Positions 52,915-59,909 of a stretch of 64,000 bases of DNA are shown piece after piece. The notes below the pieces were generated by a model. It saw only the letters and a list, made by a program, of their open reading frames with translations, made no database searches and was not told the origin of the DNA. Position 1 is the first letter of the stretch. Each line of letters opens with the position of its first letter. The DNA is from Actinomadura parmotrematis. GTDB lineage: Bacteria; Actinomycetota; Actinomycetes; Streptosporangiales; Streptosporangiaceae. The translations under genes were made by a program, and so were the position numbers. Where the stretch lies: assembly GCF_019458805.1 (NCBI RefSeq), contig NZ_JAIBOA010000007.1, positions 124,001 to 188,000 of the forward strand, written 5' to 3'.

Positions 52915-53919
52915 GTGATCGGCGATCCGGCGGCCACCCGCCTCACCCAGTACGCGCACGGCGGCGGCTGCGCCTGCAAGCTCCCGCCGGGCGAGCTGGA
53001 GCGGGTCGTGGCCGGCCTCACCGCCCCCGCCGGCGGGGCGGACGGCCGGCTGCTGATCGGCGCCGAGGACGGCGACGACGCCGCCGTCCTGCGGGTGTCG
53101 GACGGCACCGCCGTCGTCTCCACCGCCGACTTCTTCACCCCCGTCGTCGACGACGCCTACGACTGGGGCCGCATCGCCGCCGCCAACGCCCTGTCGGACG
53201 TCTACGCCGTCGGCGGCACCCCGGTCATGGCCCTCAACCTGCTCGGCTGGCCGCGCGACGCGCTGCCCGCCGAGCTCGCCCGCGAGGTGCTGCGCGGCGG
53301 CCGGGACGCGGCCGCCCGCGCGGGCTGCCCGATCGCCGGCGGCCACAGCATCGACGACCCCGAGCCGAAGTACGGGCTCGCCGTCACCGGCCTCGCCGAC
53401 CCCGACCGGCTGCTCCGCCTGGACGCCGGCCGGGCGGGCGTCCCCCTGTCGCTGACCAAGCCGCTCGGCATCGGCGTGCTGAACGCCCGCCACAAGGCCA
53501 CCGGCGAGGTGTTCCCGCAGGCCGTCGAGGTGATGACCGCCCTCAACGACACCGCCTCCACGCTCGCCCTGGCGGCGGGCGCGACCGCCGCGACCGACGT
53601 CACCGGCTTCGGGCTGCTCGGGCACCTGTACAAGCTGGCCCGCGCGAGCGGCGTCAGCGCCGTCGTGGACGCGGCCGCCGTGCCCTACCTGGAGGGCGCC
53701 CGCGAGGCGGCGCGCGACGGGTTCGTGCCGGGCGGCAGCCGCCGCAACCTGGCCTGGGTCGCCCCGCACACCGACTTCGGGCGGATCGCCGAGCTGGAGC
53801 GGCTCCTGCTCGCCGACGCGCAGACCTCCGGCGGCCTGCTCGTCGCCGGGGAGGTGCCGGGCGCCCCGGTGATCGGCGAGCTGGTCGCCCGCACCCGCAG
53901 CACCCTCGTCGTCCGCTGA
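52915..53919 (+). CDS. selD: Selenide, water dikinase (selenophosphate synthetase)
   Basis: A 334-residue SelD that makes selenophosphate from selenide and ATP. The active-site loop HGGGCACKLPPGEL has Cys19 and Lys22; this is the Cys form, not the selenocysteine form. Other elements: DDAAVLRVSD, TADFFTPVVDDAYDWGRIAAANALSDVYAVGG (in part), AGGHSIDDPEPKYGLAVTG and ATDVTGFGLLGHL. A TACCTT (52904-52909) ends 5 nt before GTG 52915 and TTGATC lies 19 nt further upstream, so a leaderless start is plausible. selA-selB are 4.7 kb downstream. Confidence 0.94.
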   Translation: MIGDPAATRLTQYAHGGGCACKLPPGELERVVAGLTAPAGGADGRLLIGAEDGDDAAVLRVSDGTAVVSTADFFTPVVDDAYDWGRIAAANALSDVYAVGGTPVMALNLLGWPRDALPAELAREVLRGGRDAAARAGCPIAGGHSIDDPEPKYGLAVTGLADPDRLLRLDAGRAGVPLSLTKPLGIGVLNARHKATGEVFPQAVEVMTALNDTASTLALAAGATAATDVTGFGLLGHLYKLARASGVSAVVDAAAVPYLEGAREAARDGFVPGGSRRNLAWVAPHTDFGRIAELERLLLADAQTSGGLLVAGEVPGAPVIGELVARTRSTLVVR

Positions 53920-53944
53920 GGGGCCGCCCCGCGGCGCGCGTGTT

Positions 53945-53967
53945 GATCATTACGATCCGTGATGATC
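53945..53967. promoter_or_regulatory. Near-perfect inverted repeat upstream of the GlsB-type gene
   Basis: GATCATTACG (53945-53954), ATC, CGTGATGATC (53958-53967): 9 of 10 pairs. It lies just before a candidate stress promoter and may be an operator. Confidence 0.4.
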
Positions 53968-53974
53968 GCAGGTC

Positions 53975-54000
53975 GTGTCAGTGATCGACTCACGGGGTAT
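53975..54000 (+). promoter_or_regulatory. SigB-type stress promoter candidate
   Basis: GTGT (53975-53978), 16 nt, GGGTAT (53995-54000) fits the GNNT-N14-16-GGGTAY consensus of actinobacterial SigB-like factors. It lies 60 nt before the start of a GlsB/YeaQ-type gene, a family often under general-stress control. Confidence 0.5.
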
Positions 54001-54059
54001 GTCGTGCTTGACGGGTTCGCGCCTGCGGGCCCGGAGGACGCATGACCGAAGGAGCGGAC

Positions 54060-54335
54060 ATGACCATCGGGGGGATCTTCACCGCCATCATCTTCGGCGC
54101 GATCATCGGTGCGCTGGGGCGCCTCATCGTCCCGGGCAAGCAGAACATGCCGATCTGGCTGACGGTCATCGTCGGTATCGTCGCCGCCTTCCTCGGCACC
54201 GGCGTGGCGCACCTGTTCGGGCTGAACACCAGCGGCTGGAACTTCTGGGAGACGCTCTTCCAGCTGGCCTTCGCGGTCATCGGCGTCTACCTGGTGACCG
54301 CCTTCTGGCCCAAGAAGAGCAGCGGGACCTACTAG
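54060..54335 (+). CDS. GlsB/YeaQ/YmgE-family stress membrane protein
   Basis: A 91-residue protein with three membrane segments: GGIFTAIIFGAIIGALGRLI, MPIWLTVIVGIVAAFLGTGVAH and LFQLAFAVIGVYLVTAFW. The GRLIVPGKQNMP loop is the family mark. These proteins were named transglycosylase-associated and are stress-induced; molecular function is unclear. ATG 54060 has AAGGAG 5 nt upstream; ATG 54042 with GGAGGA 3 nt upstream is an alternative and would add six residues. Confidence 0.85.
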   Translation: MTIGGIFTAIIFGAIIGALGRLIVPGKQNMPIWLTVIVGIVAAFLGTGVAHLFGLNTSGWNFWETLFQLAFAVIGVYLVTAFWPKKSSGTY

Positions 54336-54378
54336 CAGCGGGACCTGCTGGGAGCACCGCCGGAGGGCGGCGATCCGA

Positions 54379-54409
54379 CGGCCCGGCCACGCCACGTGCG
54401 GCCGGGCCG
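54379..54409. terminator. Hairpin between convergent glsB-type and prpE genes
   Basis: CGGCCCGGCC (54379-54388) pairs with GGCCGGGCCG (54400-54409) around an 11-nt loop; it could end both convergent transcripts. No T-run. Confidence 0.6.
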
Positions 54410-54418
54410 CCGCCGCGC

Positions 54419-56311
54419 TCAGGGCGCGGGCGGTCCGGGCCGCAGGACGGGCCGCAGCGCGTCCAGCACCGCCGGGTCCTCGATCGTGGACGGCACCGGC
54501 ACCTCCGCGCCGTCGGCGATGCCCCGCATCACCCCGCGCAGGATCTTGCCCGAGCGGGTCTTCGGCAGCGCCGCCACCACCGCGACCTCCCGCAGCGAGG
54601 CGACCGGCCCGACCTGCTCGCGCACCATCGCCACCAGCGCGGCGCGCAGCTCCGCCGGATCGGGCGCGGCGCCGCTCTTCAGCACCACGTAGCCGCGCGG
54701 CACCTGCCCCTTCAGCGTGTCGGCGACCCCGATCACCGCGCACTCGGCGACGTCGGGGTGCGCGGCGATGACCTCCTCCATCGCGCCGGTGGACAGCCGG
54801 TGCCCGGCGACGTTGATGACGTCGTCGGTGCGGCCCATCACCCACACGTAGCCGTCGCCGTCCAGGTGGCCGCCGTCGCCCGACAGGTAGTGGCCGGGGT
54901 GGCGGGTCAGGTAGGACTCCACGAACCGCTCGTCGTCCTGCCAGAGCGTCGGCAGGGTGCCCGGCGGCAGCGGCAGCCGCACCACGATGTCGCCGTCCTC
55001 GCCCGGCGCGGCGGGCGTGCCGTCGGGCCGCAGCACCCGCACGTCGTAGCCGGGCACCGCGACGGTGGGGGAGCCCGGCTTCACCGGCATCGGCTCCAGC
55101 CCGCGCGGGTTCGCCACCATCGGCCAGCCCGTCTCGGTCTGCCACCAGTGGTCGATGACGGGCCGGTCCAGGACCCGCGCCGCCCACCGGTGGGTGTCGG
55201 GGTCCAGCCGCTCGCCGGCCAGGAACAGGGTGTCGAGGGCGGCGAGGTCGTGGCCGGCGAGGAGCCGCCCGTCCGGGTCCTCCTTCTTGATGGCCCGGAT
55301 GGCGGTGGGCGCGGTGAACAGCGCCTTCACCCGGTGCTCGGCCGCCACCCGCCAGAACGCGCCCGCGTCGGGCGTGCCGACCGGCTTGCCCTCGTACAGC
55401 ACGGTCGTGCAGCCGGTGAGCAGCGGCGCGTACACGATGTAGGAGTGGCCGACGACCCAGCCGACGTCCGACGCCGCCCAGAACACGTCGCCCGGCCCGA
55501 CGCCGTAGACGTTCTCCATCGACCAGCGCAGCGCGACGGCGTGCCCGCCGTTGTCGCGCACCACGCCCTTCGGGCGGCCCGTCGTGCCGGAGGTGTAGAG
55601 GATGTAGAGCGGGTCGGTCGCGGCGACCGGCACGCACTCGGCGGGCGCGGCGCCCGCGACGGCCTCGTCCCACTCCACGTCGCGGGGCCGCACGAGGTCG
55701 GCGTGCAGCTGCGGGCGCTGGCGGACCACGCACCGGTCGACCTTGTGCGCGGCGAGCTCCAGCGCCCGGTCCAGCAGCGGCTTGTAGGCGACGACGCGGG
55801 ATCCCTCGACGCCGCACGACGCCGACACCACCACCTTGGGGCGCGCGTCGTCGATCCGGGCGGCGAGCTCCTTGGCGGCGAACCCGCCGAACACCACCGA
55901 GTGGACCGCGCCGAGCCGGGCGCACGCCAGCATCGCCACGACCGCCTCGGGGATCATCGGCAGGTACACCACGACGCGGTCGCCGCGGTCCACGCCGAGG
56001 GCGCGCAGGGCCCCGGCGAACCGGGCGACGAGCCCGGTCAGCTCCCGGTAGGTGTAGGTGCGGGCGGTGCCGGTGACCGGGCTGTCGTAGACCAGCGCGG
56101 CCTGGTCGCCGCGGCCCTCGTCGACGTGCCGGTCCAGCGCGTTGTCGCAGGTGTTCAGCTCCCCGCCGGTGAACCAGCGGTAGAACGGGGGCGCCCCGTC
56201 GTCCAGCACCCGGTCCGGGGGCACCATCCAGCGGATGTCCCGCGCGGCCAGCCCCCAGAACCGGGTCGGATCGGCGATGCTGCGTTCGTACGCTGCGGCG
56301 TAGGCGCCCAT
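54419..56311 (-). CDS. prpE: Propionyl-CoA synthetase (PrpE-like acyl-CoA ligase)
   Basis: A 630-residue acetyl/propionyl-CoA synthetase. Opening ACAS_N domain with FWGLAARDIRWMVPPDRVLDD and FTGGELNTCDNALDRHV; P-loop YILYTSGTTGRPKGVVRDNGG; VFWAASDVGWVVGHSYIVYAPLL (in part); A5 HWWQTETGWPM; hinge and MGRTDDVINVAGHRLST; catalytic Lys in LPKTRSGKILRGVMR, a site commonly acetylated and reset by sirtuins such as the cobB product here. The RDNGGH and WWQTETGWP features favour propionyl-CoA synthetase over acetyl-CoA synthetase. ATG 56311 has GGGAGG. Confidence 0.9.
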   Translation of the reverse strand: MGAYAAAYERSIADPTRFWGLAARDIRWMVPPDRVLDDGAPPFYRWFTGGELNTCDNALDRHVDEGRGDQAALVYDSPVTGTARTYTYRELTGLVARFAGALRALGVDRGDRVVVYLPMIPEAVVAMLACARLGAVHSVVFGGFAAKELAARIDDARPKVVVSASCGVEGSRVVAYKPLLDRALELAAHKVDRCVVRQRPQLHADLVRPRDVEWDEAVAGAAPAECVPVAATDPLYILYTSGTTGRPKGVVRDNGGHAVALRWSMENVYGVGPGDVFWAASDVGWVVGHSYIVYAPLLTGCTTVLYEGKPVGTPDAGAFWRVAAEHRVKALFTAPTAIRAIKKEDPDGRLLAGHDLAALDTLFLAGERLDPDTHRWAARVLDRPVIDHWWQTETGWPMVANPRGLEPMPVKPGSPTVAVPGYDVRVLRPDGTPAAPGEDGDIVVRLPLPPGTLPTLWQDDERFVESYLTRHPGHYLSGDGGHLDGDGYVWVMGRTDDVINVAGHRLSTGAMEEVIAAHPDVAECAVIGVADTLKGQVPRGYVVLKSGAAPDPAELRAALVAMVREQVGPVASLREVAVVAALPKTRSGKILRGVMRGIADGAEVPVPSTIEDPAVLDALRPVLRPGPPAP

Positions 56312-56405
56312 GTCGTCCTCCCGTGACCGGCCCCAACTCGGTTTCGGGGCGCCTCCCTATAGGGCACGCCGCGAGCACCGGGAGTCAAGGCCCCGCACGG
56401 GGGAG

Positions 56406-57842
56406 TTAGTGATGACCGTGCTTGTGGCGCACCCCGTGGAAGAGGGCGACGGCCGCGGCGAGCACCGCGCCCGCCCCGACGATCCAGAAGCACGCCTCGT
56501 AGGCCGCCAGCGTCGGCACCTGCGTCCCGGCGATCACGTGGCCGCTGAGGATCGCGGCGGTCGCCGCGCCCGCGACGCTGCCGCCGGTGGTGCGCACCAG
56601 CGAGTTGATGCCGCTGGCGATGCCGCTCTCGCTCATCGCCACGTGCTGCACCGCCAGGGTGCCGAGCGCGGCGTAGGCGACGCCGAACCCGATGCCCTGG
56701 ATCGCGCTGAAGGCGAGCATGTCGTACCCGTGGCTGTTGGACACCGCCAGCCACACGTAGCTGACCGAGGCGATCAGCGACCCGGCGGCCAGGGTGTAGG
56801 CCGGGCCGATGCGGGCGGCGATGCGGCCGGCCAGCGAGGAGAACACCAGCATCGTCACGGTGCTCGGCAGCATGTAGAGGCCGACGTCCAGCACCGACCC
56901 GCTGAGCCCGTACCCGACCTTGTCCTTCGGCGACTGCACGAAGTTGGAGATCAGGGTGAACGCGGCGAACATCGAGAAGCCGAGCAGGATCGAGGCGATG
57001 TTGGCGGTCAGCGACTGCGGGCCGACCAGCAGCCGCAGCCGCACGAGCGGCTCGGCGACCTTGCGCTCGACCAGCACCCACACCGCGCAGACGGCCGCCG
57101 CCGCGGCGAACAGGGCGAGCACCCCGCCCGACGTCCAGCCCCACCGGTTGCCCTGGCTGATGGCGAGCAGCAGGCAGACCAGCCAGCCCGCGAGCAGGAC
57201 GGCGCCGAGGATGTCGGGCCGGCCGCCGTGGCGGGCGCCGAGGTCGGGCGCGCTCACCGCGATGAGCACCAGGCCCGCCGCGGCGAGCGCCGCGGTGCCC
57301 CAGAACACCGGGTGGTGGCTGGTGGTGTGGTCGGCGACGACGCCGGTCGCCAGCATGCCGAGGGTGCCGCCGACGCCCATCGTGGCGCTCACGATGCCGA
57401 TCGCGGTCATCACCCGCTCGCGCGGGAACGAGTCGCGGATCATGCCGATGGCGAGCGGGATCAGCGCCGACGAGGTGCCCTGCAGCGCGCGCCCGGCGAC
57501 CAGCACCGGCAGCGACGTCGACAGCGCGCTCACCACCGAGCCCGCGACGAGCAGGCCCATCGCGACGAGCACCATGCGCTTCTTGCCGTACATGTCGCCG
57601 AACCGCGACAGCAGCGGGGTGGCCACCGCGCCCGCCAGCAGCGAGGCGGTGAAGACCCAGGTGACGGCGGTGACCGACACGTCGAAGTGCTGCATCAGGC
57701 GGGGCAGCAGCGGGATGACCACCGTCTGCTGCACCGACACGACCATGCCCGCGGTCGCGAGGGCGACGAGCAGCAGGCCGGGGCGGGCGGAGGCGTCGGC
57801 CGTGCCGACATCGGCGGGGGCGGCCGTCGTGGCGCCGGTCAT
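56406..57842 (-). CDS. MFS drug:H+ antiporter (DHA2-like)
   Basis: A 478-residue major facilitator with 14 predicted membrane segments. Motif A-like LLSRFGDMYGKKRMVLVAMG after helix 2, motif B LVAGRALQGTSSALIPLAIGMIRD (partial), motif C-like SATMGVGGTLGMLATGV. The protein ends in a His-rich tail GVRHKHGHH. It is divergent from a MarR-type gene, with a palindrome between them, the classic layout of a drug-inducible exporter. ATG 57842 has GGAAGG. Confidence 0.9.
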   Translation of the reverse strand: MTGATTAAPADVGTADASARPGLLLVALATAGMVVSVQQTVVIPLLPRLMQHFDVSVTAVTWVFTASLLAGAVATPLLSRFGDMYGKKRMVLVAMGLLVAGSVVSALSTSLPVLVAGRALQGTSSALIPLAIGMIRDSFPRERVMTAIGIVSATMGVGGTLGMLATGVVADHTTSHHPVFWGTAALAAAGLVLIAVSAPDLGARHGGRPDILGAVLLAGWLVCLLLAISQGNRWGWTSGGVLALFAAAAAVCAVWVLVERKVAEPLVRLRLLVGPQSLTANIASILLGFSMFAAFTLISNFVQSPKDKVGYGLSGSVLDVGLYMLPSTVTMLVFSSLAGRIAARIGPAYTLAAGSLIASVSYVWLAVSNSHGYDMLAFSAIQGIGFGVAYAALGTLAVQHVAMSESGIASGINSLVRTTGGSVAGAATAAILSGHVIAGTQVPTLAAYEACFWIVGAGAVLAAAVALFHGVRHKHGHH

Positions 57843-57904
57843 GGGCGTCCTTCCGGGAGGGGGGTGGAGCGTGCACCGGGCACCCGGCGACCCGGGAATC
57901 GTAC

Positions 57905-57923
57905 TACTTACCGAAGTTAAGTA
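57905..57923. promoter_or_regulatory. MarR-type operator between MFS and regulator genes
   Basis: TACTTA (57905-57910), 7 nt, TAAGTA (57918-57923) in an AT-rich island between the divergent genes. It lies 10-28 nt upstream of the regulator's -10 hexamer, so binding would block both promoters. Confidence 0.65.
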
Positions 57924-57932
57924 ATGGTCTTG

Positions 57933-57938
57933 TAAGCT
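57933..57938 (+). promoter_or_regulatory. Leaderless -10 of the MarR-type gene
   Basis: TAAGCT ends 7 nt before ATG 57946 and there is no Shine-Dalgarno, consistent with transcription from the start codon. Confidence 0.5.
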
Positions 57939-57945
57939 TCGTCAC

Positions 57946-58551
57946 ATGCCGCCCACGCGCCCGACGGACACGCCCGCCCGCACGCCCGGCCCCGACACGG
58001 GCGCCGATGCCGCCGACATCGACGCCGACATCGACGCCGACATCGACGCCGTCCCCGGCGAGCTGTGGGAGCTGGAGCACGCGCTGACGCGCATCGCGCA
58101 CCTGCTCACCCGGTCGCGCCGCCACGACCACGTCATCGCCGCCGCCGGCGTGCCCGTCGAGCGCGCCGCCGTCCCCCTGCTCCGGCTGCTCGCCGAGACC
58201 CCCGGCCCGCTGCGCCCGAGCGAGATCGCCGCCGCCCTCGGCGTGGAGGCCCCGCACGTCACCCGCCAGATCCAGCGCCTGGAGCGCGCCGGGTACGTGG
58301 ACCGCGTCCCCGACCCCGATGACGGCCGCGCCCAGCAGGTCCGGCTGCTGCCCGCCGGCGCCGACGCCGTCGACCGCGTCCGCGCCGTCGGCCGCCGCTG
58401 GATGGTCGGCGCCCTCGCCGGCTGGGAGCCCGAGGAGCGGCTCCGCCTCGCCGGGCTCGTGCACCGGATGGTGGACGACTTCACCGCCTACTCCGCCGCC
58501 GACTGCGACCACTACGGCGTGTCCGGGCCGCCCGGCGGCCCGCGCGGATGA
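57946..58551 (+). CDS. MarR-family transcriptional regulator
   Basis: A 201-residue winged-helix regulator. A low-complexity N-terminus (about residues 1-36) contains three DIDA repeats encoded by a perfect 12-bp tandem. The MarR core follows: ELEHALTRIAHLLTR, LRLLAETPGPLRPSEIAAALGVEAPHVTRQIQRLERAGYV (in part), wing DPDDGRAQQVRLLPAGADA, and a C-terminal dimerisation helix. It likely represses the divergent MFS exporter and itself. The N-terminal extension is unusual for MarR proteins. Confidence 0.9.
   Translation: MPPTRPTDTPARTPGPDTGADAADIDADIDADIDAVPGELWELEHALTRIAHLLTRSRRHDHVIAAAGVPVERAAVPLLRLLAETPGPLRPSEIAAALGVEAPHVTRQIQRLERAGYVDRVPDPDDGRAQQVRLLPAGADAVDRVRAVGRRWMVGALAGWEPEERLRLAGLVHRMVDDFTAYSAADCDHYGVSGPPGGPRG
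58015..58050 (+). repeat. 12-bp tandem repeat, three perfect copies, inside the MarR gene
   Basis: GACATCGACGCC at 58015-58026, 58027-58038 and 58039-58050. In frame it encodes DIDA units. Perfect in-frame tandems of this kind can change copy number by slippage and so vary the N-terminal tail length. Confidence 0.9.
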
Positions 58552-58619
58552 GCGGACCGTCCCATTCCGTGGACGCCCTCCGCTTCCGCACGCACCCCAT
58601 CCGTCCCTAGGGTTGCGGT

Positions 58620-59909
58620 GTGGACCACCGGCGCGATGTCCCCCGCACCGACGCCGTGCTGGCCGACCCGAGGCTGGCGCCCGCCGTCGCCCGGCTCGGC
58701 CGCCGGATCGTCAAGGCCGCCGTCGCCGCCGCGCAGGAGCGCGCCCGCGACGGGCGGATCCCGCCCGGCCGCGTCGCCGCCGAGGCCCTGCGCGCGCTGC
58801 CCGAGCACGCCACCGTCATGCGGCCCGTCCTCAACGCCACCGGAGTCCTCCTGCACACCAACCTCGGCCGCGCCCCGCTGTCGGACGCCGCCCGCGACGC
58901 GGCCGCCGCCGTCGCCGGCTGCGCCGACGTCGAGTACGACCTCGCCACCGGCCGCCGCGGCCCGCGCGGCGCCGGCGCCCTCGCCGCGCTCCGCGCCGCC
59001 TGCCCGGCGGCGGAGGCCGCGCAGGTCGTCAACAACAACGCCGCCGCGCTCGTCCTCGCCGCGACCGCCCTCGCCGCCGGCCGCGAGATCGTGGTGTCGC
59101 GCGGCGAGCTCGTCGAGATCGGCGACGGGTTCCGGCTGCCCGACCTGCTCGCCTCCACCGGCGCCCGGCTCCGCGAGGTCGGCACCACCAACCGCACCAC
59201 CGCCGCCGACTACGCCGCCGCGCTCGGGCCGGGCACCGGTTTCGTCCTGAAAGTCCACCCGTCCAACTTCCGGATCGAGGGCTTCACCTCGGCGGCCTCC
59301 ATCGCCGACCTCGCCGCCCTGCCGGTGCCCGTCGTCGCCGACATCGGCTCGGGCCTGCTCGCACCCGACCCCGCCCTGCCGGACGAGCCCGACGCCGCGA
59401 CCGCCCTGCGCGACGGCGCCGCCCTCGTCACCGCCAGCGGCGACAAGCTCCTCGGCGGCCCGCAGGCCGGCCTGCTCCTCGGCGACGCCGCCCTGCTGGA
59501 GCGCCTGCGCCGCCACCCCCTGTACCGGGCGCTGCGCGTCGGCAAGATGACCCTCGCCGCCCTGGAGGCCACGCTCACCGGCCCGGCCCCGCCCGTCACC
59601 CGCATGCTGCACACCGGCGCGGGCGCCCTGCGCGCCCGCGCCGAGGCCCTCGCCGCCGACCTCGCCGCGAGCGGCCTCGACGCGGCCGCCGTCCCCGCCA
59701 GCGGCGCCGTCGGCGGCGGCGCCGCGCCCGGCGTCGCCCTGGACGGCCACGCCGTCGCCCTGCCCGCCTCGGCCGAGCCCGCCCTGCGCGCCCACCGCGT
59801 CATCGGCCGCGTCGAGGGCGGGCGGCTGCTGCTCGACCTGCGCTCCCTTGACCCGGCCGACGACCCGGCCCTCCGCTCCGCCGTCCGCACCGCTCTGGAA
59901 GGGCACTGA
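58620..59909 (+). CDS. selA: L-seryl-tRNA(Sec) selenium transferase
   Basis: A 429-residue PLP enzyme that turns Ser-tRNA(Sec) into Sec-tRNA(Sec) using selenophosphate. The PLP Lys is K276 in TASGDKLLGGPQAG. LNATGVLLHTNLGRAPLS, VNNNAAALVLAATALA, EVGTTNRTTAADY and KVHPSNFRIEGF are all conserved. TAGGGT (58608-58613) ends 6 nt before GTG 58620, suggesting a leaderless transcript. Its stop shares a base with the selB start (TGATG). Confidence 0.95.
   Translation: MDHRRDVPRTDAVLADPRLAPAVARLGRRIVKAAVAAAQERARDGRIPPGRVAAEALRALPEHATVMRPVLNATGVLLHTNLGRAPLSDAARDAAAAVAGCADVEYDLATGRRGPRGAGALAALRAACPAAEAAQVVNNNAAALVLAATALAAGREIVVSRGELVEIGDGFRLPDLLASTGARLREVGTTNRTTAADYAAALGPGTGFVLKVHPSNFRIEGFTSAASIADLAALPVPVVADIGSGLLAPDPALPDEPDAATALRDGAALVTASGDKLLGGPQAGLLLGDAALLERLRRHPLYRALRVGKMTLAALEATLTGPAPPVTRMLHTGAGALRARAEALAADLAASGLDAAAVPASGAVGGGAAPGVALDGHAVALPASAEPALRAHRVIGRVEGGRLLLDLRSLDPADDPALRSAVRTALEGH

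Noticed and set aside
52915..53919. SelD as a selenoprotein with in-frame UGA
   Set aside because: The active-site position is a Cys codon and no in-frame TGA is present before the stop.
56355..56390. TTGACT and CCCTATAGGG as a prpE promoter
   Set aside because: The -35 to TATAGG spacing is 21 nt, too long; hexamers at 17-18 nt match poorly.
58620..59909. tRNA(Sec) gene near selA/selB
   Set aside because: No CTTCAAATCC-like anticodon arm or long acceptor/variable-arm tRNA(Sec) pattern is visible on either strand in the flanks.
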